Assembly: GCA_900319405.1 (NCBI GenBank)
Contig: ONOH01000004.1
Span: forward strand, 1-64,000
Direction of reading: 5' to 3'
DNA: 64,000 bases
Source: an uncultured Bacteroidales bacterium
GTDB lineage: Bacteria; Bacteroidota; Bacteroidia; Bacteroidales; UBA932
Below the pieces are notes generated by a model. The model did not search any database. It had not been told where the DNA came from and saw only the letters and a list, made by a program, of their open reading frames with translations. How positions within the stretch are numbered: position 1 is the first letter of the stretch; each line of letters opens with the position of its first letter. Positions 34,620-43,908 of the stretch are shown here, in pieces. The position numbers and the translations under genes are program-made.

Positions 34620-36095
34620 ATGAAAAACACCCGTATTTTTGCAGCGTTTGTCCTGCTCCTCGCCCTTTCCTGTTCCAAGAGCGGAATGTGGGATGGAGGG
34701 CCTATGGCCGCAGATAAGAGTTTCACCGACATGCCTGAGATTCCCGCAAGCGGAGACCAGGCCGATCCCATCCGGGAAAATCCCTTTGTCAAAGTGGCCG
34801 ATCAGCCGGCCTCGTCCTTTTCCATCGATGCCGACGGCGCCGCCTATGCCTATATGCGCCGGTCCGTCAACGAGGGGCGGCTGCCCGACAGGAACTTTGT
34901 CCGGATTGAAGAGTATCTGAACTACTTCACCTTCCATTACCCGGAACCCGAGGGGGAAGAGACGCTGGCCGTCAACGGTGAAATCGGCCCCTGCCCCTGG
35001 AATCCTTCGCACGGGCTGCTGCGGCTGGGCCTGAAAGGCAAGTCCCTCAAGGAGAGCGAGATTCCCGCCGCCAACTACATTTTCCTGGTGGACGTTTCGG
35101 GGTCGATGAACGGGGACGACCGGATCGGCCTGGTACGGAGCGGGCTGGTGAATATGGTGGACCATCTGCGCGCCCAGGACCGCGTGGCCATCATCACCTA
35201 CTCCGGAAAGGTGCGGAAACTGCTGGAATCCACCCTGGTCTCCGAGGGTAGGGAGAGCATCATAAGCGCCATTCGGGGATTATCGGCCAGCGGTTCCACA
35301 GCAGGCGGCGAGGCTATGAAGATGGCCTATGAAGAGGCGGCGGCGCACTATGTCCAGGGCGGCAACAACCGCATCATCATGTGCACCGACGGGGATTTCA
35401 ACGTAGGCGTTTCGTCCACCACCGAGCTGGTGGAAATGGTGGAAAGCTACCAGGACAAGGGGATCTACCTTAGCATCATGGGCTTCGGCATGGGCAATTT
35501 CCAGGATTCGCGGATGGAAAATCTGTCCAACCACGGAAACGGAACCTACACCTACATCGACTCCGAAGAGGAGATGATGAAGGTTTTCGTGGAGGAACGC
35601 AGCCACTTCTACAGCGTGGCCAACGACACCAAATGCCAGGTGCGCTTCAACCCCGAGACGGTGGACAGTTACCGACTCATCGGCTATGAAAACCGCGTCA
35701 TGACCAACGAGGAGTTCGAAGACAGCGGGAAGGATGCCGGTGAAATAGGGGCCGGACAGACGGTGACGGCCCTCTACGAGCTGATTTATAAAGAGAATCT
35801 GGAAGAAGGCTACTCCGTGGGCACTTTCGAGGCCCGCTACAAAAAGTCCCTCAAGGACAAGGAGAGCCGTTCGCTTTCGGTGCCCCTCCAGCAGTCCTGT
35901 ATCATTAGCGGGGATCTGGTCTTCGCTTCCGGCGTGGCCTGCTACGGCCTGGTGCTGCTGGATTCCCAGTACAAGGGAGATGCCAGCCTGGAAATGGCCG
36001 GCAAGTTGGTTGGCCAATGCATCGCTCCGGGCGACAAGGACAGCTGGCGCGCCCGCTTCCTGGCCCTCATCGAAAAAGCCCAAAGCCTGAAATAA
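34620..36095 (+). CDS. Von Willebrand factor type A domain lipoprotein (YfbK-like)
   Basis: 491 aa with a lipoprotein signal (LLLALSC). The N-terminal region (FSIDADGAAYAYMRRSVNEGRLP, FVRIEEYLNYF) is typical of YfbK-type proteins. The VWA domain (about 155-330) has a full metal-ion adhesion site: DVSGSMN, then GSTAGGEAM and CTDGDFNVG. The C-terminal part matches DUF3520. Role in Bacteroidetes is uncertain; likely protein-protein contacts at the cell surface or periplasm. It is divergent from the NigD-like operon. Confidence 0.85.
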   Translation: MKNTRIFAAFVLLLALSCSKSGMWDGGPMAADKSFTDMPEIPASGDQADPIRENPFVKVADQPASSFSIDADGAAYAYMRRSVNEGRLPDRNFVRIEEYLNYFTFHYPEPEGEETLAVNGEIGPCPWNPSHGLLRLGLKGKSLKESEIPAANYIFLVDVSGSMNGDDRIGLVRSGLVNMVDHLRAQDRVAIITYSGKVRKLLESTLVSEGRESIISAIRGLSASGSTAGGEAMKMAYEEAAAHYVQGGNNRIIMCTDGDFNVGVSSTTELVEMVESYQDKGIYLSIMGFGMGNFQDSRMENLSNHGNGTYTYIDSEEEMMKVFVEERSHFYSVANDTKCQVRFNPETVDSYRLIGYENRVMTNEEFEDSGKDAGEIGAGQTVTALYELIYKENLEEGYSVGTFEARYKKSLKDKESRSLSVPLQQSCIISGDLVFASGVACYGLVLLDSQYKGDASLEMAGKLVGQCIAPGDKDSWRARFLALIEKAQSLK

Positions 36096-36130
36096 CGCGT
36101 GCCGAGGCGGCAAGTAAATACGCCTTGCGG

Positions 36131-39100
36131 CTAGAAATCCATTCCGAAAACGAGATCCACGGACCAGGGTTTTTCCTGGCCCGTGTACTTGTACCAGGAG
36201 CCGCCCAGCCAGGAGAAGGAAACGCCCAGGGTGGAGTCGAAGGGAAGGATGAGTTTGGCCAGGCGGGCCGTAAGGTCGGCCCCGGCGCTCCACAGGTTTC
36301 CTTTGGAGAAGCCGGTGAAGTCTGCGTGCGGGGTGAGGAGGAAGTGGGTGATGTAGGCGACTCCGGGAATGTTGAGGTCTCCCAGGTAGATGGGGATGGC
36401 ATAGTCGGCCGTCACTTTCCACTGGAGGGGGCTGGCCTGGGCCAGCACGGAAGAGACCGGGGAGTCGAAGCCCCGGGGCAGGGTATTCACGGCCATTTCC
36501 CCAAAATACAGTTCCCTGGAGACAATCTGCTGCTGGACCATTCCCGTCAGGCGCAGCCCCTGGGTTTTCCAAAGACCTGGCAGGTAGCCGTACAGATAGG
36601 CATAGACGTTGGGGGTGAACTGCCCGGAGAGGCCGGGACGGAGGCTGGCACCGAGCTCCGCGCCGATCCCCAGCCGGGGATACTCCTGACGGGAGCCTTT
36701 GGACAGGGTGGCATAGCCGCGGACGGAAGCCTTGAAGCGGGACATAAGGACGTTGGCGTCGGTGCCCACCTGGTCGGTGATGCGCCAGCGGGTCTTGAGG
36801 CCTGCGGGGCGCCTGGAAACGGTCCAGACCACGGGATCCGGGGCGTAGAAGTTATTGGAAAGCGTATAACTAAGCTGGGGAACAAAGCCATAGTTCACAC
36901 CAAAACGCTTGATGCTCAGGGGAACATAGACTCTCAAAGCGGCTTCCACCAGGGGGTCATTCCTTAAAAAAGCGCCGGTTGTCTGGTCAACGATAACTTT
37001 CTGGTCGTACTGGTTCAGGAAGTACTGGCGGGCGCGGCGGTCCCCCACATCCACGCTAGCCTCAAATACGGGATATTGGCCCGAGTACACCAGGCGGGCG
37101 TGGAAGGCGTTGCGCCAGTTGCGGGAATCGTCGGGGCTCCGGTGCAGGCTGTAGCCCACCATCCCGGAGAGCGTTCCCAGCGTGTTCTGGAAAAAACCGC
37201 TGAGGCCGACAGAGGCCGTCTCGTAGGAAAAATCCATGCTGCCTTCCTTCACCGCGTCGTAGTTCACATACAGCGGTAGCCAGGAGTGTAAACGTAAGGG
37301 ATTCAAGAACTTATAATAGCGTTTGGGGGCGCTCACCGGAACGGCCGATGTAATATCCGGCAGCGGCCCCAGTGCCTGTTCCTGTGCGCGGAGGGCGTCG
37401 GCCAGGAAGTACGGGTGGGTATCGGCATAATTCACCTCGCGGGGGGAGAGGGCGTTCAGGGGCGTCCGGTAGATCCGGGTCCCTTCCAGCGTCTGGGATA
37501 CCGTATAGAGATGCGTTCCGTCATCCGTCGGATCGGTGGTTCCGTAACGCGTGGAGGTCATTTGCAGGAGGCGGCCGCTCCGGGGAAAATAGTGGTAGAG
37601 CTCGTTCACGCCGCTGCGGTCCGAAATCCATTTCAGGCAGCCCTCCCCGCTTCCCAGGTTCACCACCTTCTGGATCCCGGGCGGCAGAACCTCCTCCCAG
37701 GCATTCTCCGGAGTGATGCGGTAAAGGCCATAGCCGTCGGCCGATATGCCCGTCAGGTAGATGTCTCCCTCCAGCCAGCCGAACTCGCAAGGCTGGATGC
37801 CGTCCGGGGTGCGCACCCTGCGCAGCGCTTCTCCGCTTTCGGCCGAGAGCACCGCCACGAAGGCGCTTCCGTCCGGGAGGTACTCGGCCACGGCCAGCAG
37901 GCTTCCGTCCCCGGAGGGCTGCGGGTTGTGGTAATAGTGTCCGGCAGCCAGGTCACGGGCCTTTCCCGTCCCCACGTCGTAGTAAGAGATGACCGAGCTT
38001 CCGCTCAGTTTCCAGCGCGGATGCAGCCGCATTTCGGACCAGTAGAGGCGGTTTTTCACCGGTTCATAATGGAGTGGAGATGCGGTGGCGTTCATCTGCA
38101 TCACGTGGCGCACATGCCCATCCCGGAGGCAGACCATCTCGGGAGCCCGCAGGGGACCTTCCCGCAGGGCGTAAAGGCTGCCGTCGCTGGTCAGGCGGGG
38201 CGAGGTGTAATTCATCGGGAAGGGCTCCGGGGGCGTTATCGGCGCCATCTCCAGGAACGGGGCGCGGGCGGCGGCATCGGCCTGCCAATGGGCGTTGACC
38301 GTGTCCAGAATCTCGCGGAAAGTGGCGTTGAAGGGCTTTCCGCCGGTTTTTTGTTTCAAGGTATTCCGGAAGGCCGACGACAGGAGCCAGGGCCGACGGC
38401 GACCGTTTTCGGCCGTTTCCTTCATCAGGAAGGGATTGCCGCTGAGGTAGCGGGCACCGGCCACGGCAAGATAACCCACGGTGTAGTAGTCCGGCGTAAT
38501 GTGCTTGAAGGAGCCGTAGCGCCAGCGGAACCAGTTTCGGTAGTCTCCCTGGTCCAGGGCCACCCGGTAGTAGTTCAGGAAATCGGCCGTGCGGGCACGC
38601 GAGCCCTTCCACAGGCCGGTTTCGGCGGCCACGGCGTCTCCTTCTCCCAGCGACAGGCCCAAAAAGGTTTCATAGACCACGGGATTCCAGATTTCCCCGC
38701 TCAGGATGTTGAAAAACTTGAAGTATTTGCGGCTGCCCTGTTGGAACTGCGCCTGGTGCCGGGGTTCGTGGGCGGCCAGCTGGATGGCCCAGGGTGTCGG
38801 GTCCGCACCCAGGGCATTGGGCAGGGTGTACAGGTCCATACGGCGGGGCGCCCAGCCCACCGAACCATTGGAAAAAGGGTTGCGGGTGTGCAGGACTACC
38901 GGCATTTTGCGGCGTTGCCCCTCCCCGGGGGTGAGGCCGTAGCTGCGGCCCATCGGTACGCGGAACTGCTCCAGCAGGCGGCCATAGTTGCGGGCCAGGG
39001 AATCGGCCCCTGCAGGGTAAATGAGCCGATAGTGGGGCGTTTCGAGGGTGTACCAGCGAAGGTGGCCGGGGTCGTCTCCTGCCTGGTAAAACTGCGCCCT

Positions 39101-39154
39101 CAGGGGGATGGCGGCCAGGGCAAGGAGCAAGACGATGAGCGCAAAACGTTTCAT
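36131..39154 (-). CDS. Zincin / beta-propeller / outer membrane beta-barrel fusion protein
   Basis: 1007 aa from the ATG at 39152-39154, signal peptide ending IPLRAQ. Residues about 25-300 resemble a gluzincin peptidase: AAHEPRHQAQF gives H-E-x-x-H, with GLSLGEGDAVAAETG downstream as a possible third ligand. Residues about 310-600 form WD40-like/TolB-like propeller repeats (YTSPRLTSDGSLYAL, PQPSGDGSLLAVAEY, LKWISDRSGVNELYHYF). Residues about 640-1007 are an outer membrane barrel ending in SVDLVFGMDF with a terminal Phe. I infer a surface or periplasmic peptidase anchored by its own barrel. Zinc ligands beyond the HExxH are not certain. Confidence 0.75.
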   Translation of the reverse strand: MKRFALIVLLLALAAIPLRAQFYQAGDDPGHLRWYTLETPHYRLIYPAGADSLARNYGRLLEQFRVPMGRSYGLTPGEGQRRKMPVVLHTRNPFSNGSVGWAPRRMDLYTLPNALGADPTPWAIQLAAHEPRHQAQFQQGSRKYFKFFNILSGEIWNPVVYETFLGLSLGEGDAVAAETGLWKGSRARTADFLNYYRVALDQGDYRNWFRWRYGSFKHITPDYYTVGYLAVAGARYLSGNPFLMKETAENGRRRPWLLSSAFRNTLKQKTGGKPFNATFREILDTVNAHWQADAAARAPFLEMAPITPPEPFPMNYTSPRLTSDGSLYALREGPLRAPEMVCLRDGHVRHVMQMNATASPLHYEPVKNRLYWSEMRLHPRWKLSGSSVISYYDVGTGKARDLAAGHYYHNPQPSGDGSLLAVAEYLPDGSAFVAVLSAESGEALRRVRTPDGIQPCEFGWLEGDIYLTGISADGYGLYRITPENAWEEVLPPGIQKVVNLGSGEGCLKWISDRSGVNELYHYFPRSGRLLQMTSTRYGTTDPTDDGTHLYTVSQTLEGTRIYRTPLNALSPREVNYADTHPYFLADALRAQEQALGPLPDITSAVPVSAPKRYYKFLNPLRLHSWLPLYVNYDAVKEGSMDFSYETASVGLSGFFQNTLGTLSGMVGYSLHRSPDDSRNWRNAFHARLVYSGQYPVFEASVDVGDRRARQYFLNQYDQKVIVDQTTGAFLRNDPLVEAALRVYVPLSIKRFGVNYGFVPQLSYTLSNNFYAPDPVVWTVSRRPAGLKTRWRITDQVGTDANVLMSRFKASVRGYATLSKGSRQEYPRLGIGAELGASLRPGLSGQFTPNVYAYLYGYLPGLWKTQGLRLTGMVQQQIVSRELYFGEMAVNTLPRGFDSPVSSVLAQASPLQWKVTADYAIPIYLGDLNIPGVAYITHFLLTPHADFTGFSKGNLWSAGADLTARLAKLILPFDSTLGVSFSWLGGSWYKYTGQEKPWSVDLVFGMDF

Positions 39155-39180
39155 ATCCTGCAAAATTAGGCTTTTTTCCG

Positions 39181-39188
39181 TAAATTTG
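39181..39188 (+). promoter_or_regulatory. -7 box close to a start codon
   Basis: TAAATTTG lies only 7 nt before the ATG at 39196, so transcription would begin at or within a base or two of the start codon. The -33 position reads CTG, not TTG. Confidence 0.55.
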
Positions 39189-39195
39189 CAGGGTT

Positions 39196-40149
39196 ATGAA
39201 AGAAAGAATTCTTATCGGCCTGGCCTGTCTGATCTGCCTTGCCGCCTGCGGGAACAAAAAGCAAGCGGGCGGGCCGCCGGAGGGCCGCCACTTCCCTTCT
39301 GCGGTGGTTCCCATCATGATGGAGGAGCCCCGGGAGCGCATGGACTGGCTGGTACAGCACTTCTGGGACCGTTTCACCGCCCCCGACAGCCTGTATCTCT
39401 GCGACTCCCTCCACATCAACGGTGTGGAGCGCGGGGAGCTGGAAAAGCAGATGGGATTTTTCGCTACGCTGCAGCAGCAGGTGCCGCCGGAAAAGGGCTC
39501 CAAGGCGATGGAAAGAATGTTTTCCGGAATGGAAGGCTTTCAGCTTGCGCATCCTTCCGGCAATCTTTTCGAGGAAGTTAACGCGCTGGTGGCCAAGTAT
39601 TTCTACGATCCCAATTCCCCCGTCCGGAGCGAGCAGCTCTACCTCCCTTATGCGCGGCTGATGGCCGGGTCCAATCTGGTATCGGCCCCGGAAAAGCAGC
39701 GCTACGAGTGGGAAGCCCGAACCTGCGCGTTAAACCTTCCCGGAACGCCGGCTACGGACTTTGCTTTCATCGATACCGAAGGGCGACGCCGCACGCTCTA
39801 CGGCATCAAGGCCCAACTGACCCTCCTCATCTTCGGAAACCCCGACTGCAAGGCCTGCCGGGAAATCCAGCAGTCCATTCAGGAGAGCGAGTCCCTCTCC
39901 CGCGCCATTGCTTCCGGGCAGCTGAAAGTAGTGGACATTTACATCGACCAGGACATCGACCTCTGGAAAAAGCGGCGGGAGAGCTATCCCAAAACCTGGA
40001 TCAACGGTTACGACCCGGACTTTACCATCCGAACCGACCTCCTTTACAACATCCGCGCCCTTCCCTCCCTGTACCTGCTGGATGCCGACAAGACGGTGCT
40101 CCTGAAAGACTGCACCCCCGACCGCCTCTTCGCCTCCCTGGGACTGTAA
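39196..40149 (+). CDS. DUF5106 / thioredoxin-like lipoprotein
   Basis: 317 aa with a lipoprotein signal (LACLICLAAC). The first half (MDWLVQHFWDRFTAPDSLYLCDS, then a helical region ending VRSEQLYLPYARLM) is a DUF5106 domain. The second half is a thioredoxin-like fold with the redox motif CKAC in IFGNPDCKACREI and a cis-Pro region ALPSLYLLD. Such proteins are thought to act in periplasmic thiol chemistry. Monocistronic by position; convergent with the next gene. Confidence 0.85.
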   Translation: MKERILIGLACLICLAACGNKKQAGGPPEGRHFPSAVVPIMMEEPRERMDWLVQHFWDRFTAPDSLYLCDSLHINGVERGELEKQMGFFATLQQQVPPEKGSKAMERMFSGMEGFQLAHPSGNLFEEVNALVAKYFYDPNSPVRSEQLYLPYARLMAGSNLVSAPEKQRYEWEARTCALNLPGTPATDFAFIDTEGRRRTLYGIKAQLTLLIFGNPDCKACREIQQSIQESESLSRAIASGQLKVVDIYIDQDIDLWKKRRESYPKTWINGYDPDFTIRTDLLYNIRALPSLYLLDADKTVLLKDCTPDRLFASLGL

Positions 40150-40161
40150 CGTGCTGGGGGG

Positions 40162-41709
40162 TCAGCGGACGTCGAAGGCCCAGATGATGGCTTCTTCGTA
40201 AACCTCTCCGGGGCGGAGCACGGTGGTGGGGAAATCGGGACGGTTGGGGGAATCGGGGCAGTGCTGGCACTCGATGGCTACGGCGTCATAATCCTCGTAA
40301 GCGCGGCCGGATTTGCCTTCCGGGCAGCCTTTGAGCCAGTTTCCGGTATAGATTTGCACCGCCGGCTGGGTGGTGAGCACTTCCAGGTGGCGGCCCGAAG
40401 TGGCGGCCCACAGCTCTGCCGCCGGGCTCGGCTGGCCGGGCATCGCACCGTCGATGAGATAGCAGTTGTCATAGCCCTTGCCGTATTTGAGGGCGGGGAA
40501 ATCGGCCTTTATATCCTGGCCGATGGGCTTGGCCTCCACGAAATCCATCGGGGTGCCGGCCACGTCCTGCGGCTCTCCCTGCGGGATGAGGGTCTGGTCG
40601 GTGGGAAGCCACTGCGAGGCGTTGAGCTCCAGTTTGTGCTCCAGGACGCTGCCGGAGGCCTCTCCGTCCAGGTTGAAATAGACGTGGTTGGTGAGGTTCA
40701 CCACCGTGGGCTTGTCGGTCTGGGCCGTGAGGATGAGTTTGAGGGAATTGTCTTCTCCCCAGGTATAGTGCGCAACGGCCTTCAGGTTGCCGGGATAGCC
40801 GGCCTCGCCATCGGCCGAATAGTACAGGAATTCTACTGAGTCTCCCTCAATGCGGCTTTCCCAAACCTGGTTCTGGAAACCCTTGGGGCCGCCGTGGAGG
40901 TGATTGGGGCCGTTATTGACGGGAAGGGTATATTCCACGCCGTCCAGAGTGAACCGGCCCTTGGCGATGCGGTTGGCATAGCGGCCGGGGACCTTGCCGG
41001 AGCAGGGGCCGTCGGCAAAATAATCGTTGGCATTTTTATAGCCGATGACTACGTCTCCCAGCTTGCCGTCGCGGTCCGGGACCACGATGGAGACGATGCC
41101 GGCTCCCACGCTGCACAGCTGTACATAGGCACCGGAGGCGTTTTTGAGGGTATATAGGAAGATTTCCTTCCCGTCGGGCGATGTGCCCCAGCGTTCTTTG
41201 CTTATCATGGTCTTGTGTTTTTTACGGTAAATGACAAATTCAAAGGAAAAGCCGGTTTCCGGATCCGTGTGGGTTTCGGACGTGCTTTCGCGCTCCCAGA
41301 CGGCGGGGTCTATCTCCGGGAAGAAGACATCGGCATCCGGCAGCACGGTGTGTACGTGGGTGATGTAGAGTTTGTCCATCTCCGGCAGGGCGGCTTTGTA
41401 AACGGAGGCTCCGCCCATGATGAAGCACTTTTCGGCCCCGGTCTCTTCGGCCTCCTTATAGGCCTCGTCGAAACTGTAGACGCAGGAGACATCCGGAATG
41501 GAGTCGCCGCCCAGGTTCAGTACGATGTTCTTCCGGCCTTTAAGCGGACGGAAGGGCAGGGAGAAGTAGGTGGTGCGCCCCATGATGACCGGGAAGCCTT
41601 TGGTGGTGTTTTTGAAGTATTTAAGGTCTTCCGCGATGTGCCACGGAAGTTGGTTTTTGATGCCGATACCCCAGTTGTCGGCCACGGCGACAATCAAACA
41701 TTTTTCCAT
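40162..41709 (-). CDS. Dihydrofolate reductase fused in frame to aldose 1-epimerase
   Basis: 515 aa. Residues 1-166 are a complete DHFR (VAVADNWGIGIKNQLPWHIAEDLKYFK, VIMGRTTYFSL, CFIMGGASVYKAAL) making tetrahydrofolate. Residues from 172 (MISKERWG) are a complete GalM-type mutarotase (HLHGGPKGFQNQVW, NLTNHVYFNLDG, GYDNCYLID, AIECQHCPDSPN) that interconverts sugar anomers. They are joined by YRKKHKT with no stop. A run of six A lies at the junction; one A fewer would end DHFR at a TGA overlapping the epimerase ATG (ATGA), the usual separate layout. Fusion, frameshift polymorphism or sequencing error all remain possible. thyA lies 10 bp upstream. Confidence 0.85.
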   Translation of the reverse strand: MEKCLIVAVADNWGIGIKNQLPWHIAEDLKYFKNTTKGFPVIMGRTTYFSLPFRPLKGRKNIVLNLGGDSIPDVSCVYSFDEAYKEAEETGAEKCFIMGGASVYKAALPEMDKLYITHVHTVLPDADVFFPEIDPAVWERESTSETHTDPETGFSFEFVIYRKKHKTMISKERWGTSPDGKEIFLYTLKNASGAYVQLCSVGAGIVSIVVPDRDGKLGDVVIGYKNANDYFADGPCSGKVPGRYANRIAKGRFTLDGVEYTLPVNNGPNHLHGGPKGFQNQVWESRIEGDSVEFLYYSADGEAGYPGNLKAVAHYTWGEDNSLKLILTAQTDKPTVVNLTNHVYFNLDGEASGSVLEHKLELNASQWLPTDQTLIPQGEPQDVAGTPMDFVEAKPIGQDIKADFPALKYGKGYDNCYLIDGAMPGQPSPAAELWAATSGRHLEVLTTQPAVQIYTGNWLKGCPEGKSGRAYEDYDAVAIECQHCPDSPNRPDFPTTVLRPGEVYEEAIIWAFDVR

Positions 41710-41719
41710 ACAATTCTAT

Positions 41720-42514
41720 TTAAACGGCCACGGGAGCCTTGATGGCAGGCCAGGGGTCGTATCCTTCCAGGGTAAAATCTTCATAAGTGAAGTCAAAAAG
41801 GGACTTCACCTCCGGATTCAGTTTCATGACGGGGAGCGGGCGGGGCTCCCGGGAAAGCTGGAGGGCCACCTGATCGAAGTGGTTCCGGTAGAGGTGGGTG
41901 TCTCCGGTGGTGTGGATGAACTCCCCGGGCCGAAGTCCGCACACCTGGGCGATCATCAGCGTCAGGAGGGCGTAGGAGGCGATGTTGAAGGGAACGCCCA
42001 GGAAAACGTCGGCGCTGCGCTGGTAAAGCTGGCAGGAGAGTTTTCCTTCCGCCACATAGAACTGGAACAGGCAGTGGCAGGGCGGAAGGGCCATTTTGTC
42101 CACCTCTCCGGGGTTCCAGGCACTCACCAGCAGACGGCGCGAATCCGGACTTTTTCGTATCATCTCCACCACCTGCGAGAGCTGGTCTATGCTGCGGCCG
42201 TCGGGAGCGGGCCAGGAGCGCCACTGGTGCCCATACACGGGTCCCAGCTCCCCGTCCGGGCCGGCCCACTCGTCCCAGATGGTAACCCCGTGGTCCTGCA
42301 GGTATTTGACGTTGGTGTCTCCCGCAATGAACCACAGAAGCTCGTAAATGATGGATTTAAGGTGGACTTTTTTGGTGGTGAGGAGGGGGAAGCCGTCGGA
42401 GAGGTTGAAGCGCATCTGGTAGCCGAACACGCTCTGCGTGCCCGTTCCCGTGCGATCCTGCTTCATCACGCCGTTTTCCCGGATATGTCTCAGGAGGGTC
42501 AGGTACTGTTGCAT
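41720..42514 (-). CDS. thyA: Thymidylate synthase
   Basis: 264 aa from the ATG at 42512-42514 ([15 protein letters not shown]); the longer in-frame start reads through the promoter. Conserved elements are [12 protein letters not shown], the catalytic Cys in [31 protein letters not shown] and the DTHLYRNH dUMP site. It methylates dUMP with methylenetetrahydrofolate, producing dihydrofolate for the DHFR encoded directly downstream. A TATTTTTG box lies only 4 nt before the start codon. Confidence 0.95.
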   Translation of the reverse strand: MQQYLTLLRHIRENGVMKQDRTGTGTQSVFGYQMRFNLSDGFPLLTTKKVHLKSIIYELLWFIAGDTNVKYLQDHGVTIWDEWAGPDGELGPVYGHQWRSWPAPDGRSIDQLSQVVEMIRKSPDSRRLLVSAWNPGEVDKMALPPCHCLFQFYVAEGKLSCQLYQRSADVFLGVPFNIASYALLTLMIAQVCGLRPGEFIHTTGDTHLYRNHFDQVALQLSREPRPLPVMKLNPEVKSLFDFTYEDFTLEGYDPWPAIKAPVAV

Positions 42515-42518
42515 ACCA

Positions 42519-42549
42519 CAAAAATAAGAAGAAATCACTATCTTTGCAA
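42519..42549. promoter_or_regulatory. Overlapping divergent promoters of thyA and the NSS transporter
   Basis: On the minus strand TTG (42547-42549), 20 nt, TATTTTTG (42519-42526) serves thyA, with the box ending 4 nt before its ATG, so the message would be leaderless. On the plus strand TATCTTTG (42539-42546) serves the transporter, whose ATG is 18 nt further on. The two footprints overlap, so only one can be used at a time. Confidence 0.7.
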
Positions 42550-42564
42550 ACAAGGTATAGCACA

Positions 42565-43905
42565 ATGGAACCTATGAAAGCAAGAGAGCATTTCGGCAGC
42601 CGGATGGCGGTCATTATGGCGATGGCGGGAAGTGCCATCGGCCTGGGGAACATCTGGCGTTTCCCCTATCTGGTGGGGCAAAACGGCGGAGCGGCCTTCA
42701 TCCTGGTGTATCTGGTCGCGTGCGTCGTCCTGGCCCTGCCCGTTTTCATGGCCGAGGCCATCATCGGCCGGCGCAGCGGCTGCAACTCTTTCGGGGCAAT
42801 GCGAGTCCTGGCGCCCGGCACCCGTTGGAAATGGCTGGCCATGGTTACGGTGATTACGCCGATGCTCATCCTGAGCTACTACAGCGTGGTGGGCGGATGG
42901 TCGGTGGACTATTTCATAAAATCCTGCGCCTTCCGCTTCACCGGCGACACGTCCGGCATCTTCGGCCGGTTCATCTCCTCCACCTGGGAGCCGCTCATTA
43001 CGCATACCGTCTTTATGGCCTTCACAGCCGGAATCGTTCTGCTGGGGGTAAAAAAAGGAATTGAAAAGTTTACCAAGATTACGATGCCGATGCTCTTTGT
43101 GCTCATTGTGGCCATCGTCATCTACGGACTCACGATACCCGGCTCCTGGAAGGGCGTGGAATATATGGTGAAGCCGGATTTTTCCAAGCTGGACGCCAAT
43201 GTGGTGGCCACGGCCATGGGCCAGGCTTTTTTCTCCCTGTCCCTGGGCGTGGGAACCATTCTCACCTATGCCTCCTACATGCAGAAGCAGGAGAACATCG
43301 TCACCTCGGGTGTCTGTACCGCCTCTTTCGACCTGCTCTTCGCCCTGCTGGCCGGTTTTGCGGTGATGCCCGCCGTCTTCGCCGCCGGCATCGCACCGGA
43401 AGAGGGTGCCGGCCTGGTGTTCCAGACCCTGCCCTTTATCTTCAGCCACATGGGCTGGGCCGGAGCCATCGTATCCATCCTCTTTTTCTTCAGCATCCTC
43501 ATCGCCGCCCTCACCTCCTCCATTTCCGTGCTGGAAGTGGGCGTGGCCTATCTGGTGGAAGAAAAGGGCTGGACCCGCGTACGCAGCACCCTGGTGCTGG
43601 CGCTGGCAACCTGGGCGCTGGGTGTTCTGTGCTCCCTCTCCTTCGGCCCGCTTTCCGGAGTCAAACTGCTGGGGCTGGGCTTCTTCGATATCTTTGACAA
43701 TCTCTGTTCCAACTGGCTGATGCCCTTCGGCGGACTCCTGTTCTCCCTCTTCGTGGGCTGGAAGATGTCCAAGGCCGATGTGCGCGACGAGTTCACCAAT
43801 GGCGGCACCCGGAACGTCGGCCTGTTCAACGCCGTGTACTTCCTGCTCCGCTATGTGGCCCCCGTGGGCATTCTGGTGGTCTTTGTCACCAACCTTCTGT
43901 TTTAG
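42565..43905 (+). CDS. Neurotransmitter:sodium symporter family transporter
   Basis: 446 aa with about twelve membrane spans. The signature [24 protein letters not shown] in span 1 carries the sodium and substrate sites of LeuT-type transporters. Such bacterial proteins import amino acids with sodium. I start at the ATG at 42565, 18 nt after the -7 box; an in-frame ATG at 42574 is an alternative. The gene ends 3 bp before mutS, so the two may be cotranscribed. Confidence 0.9.
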   Translation: MEPMKAREHFGSRMAVIMAMAGSAIGLGNIWRFPYLVGQNGGAAFILVYLVACVVLALPVFMAEAIIGRRSGCNSFGAMRVLAPGTRWKWLAMVTVITPMLILSYYSVVGGWSVDYFIKSCAFRFTGDTSGIFGRFISSTWEPLITHTVFMAFTAGIVLLGVKKGIEKFTKITMPMLFVLIVAIVIYGLTIPGSWKGVEYMVKPDFSKLDANVVATAMGQAFFSLSLGVGTILTYASYMQKQENIVTSGVCTASFDLLFALLAGFAVMPAVFAAGIAPEEGAGLVFQTLPFIFSHMGWAGAIVSILFFFSILIAALTSSISVLEVGVAYLVEEKGWTRVRSTLVLALATWALGVLCSLSFGPLSGVKLLGLGFFDIFDNLCSNWLMPFGGLLFSLFVGWKMSKADVRDEFTNGGTRNVGLFNAVYFLLRYVAPVGILVVFVTNLLF

Positions 43906-43908
43906 GAT

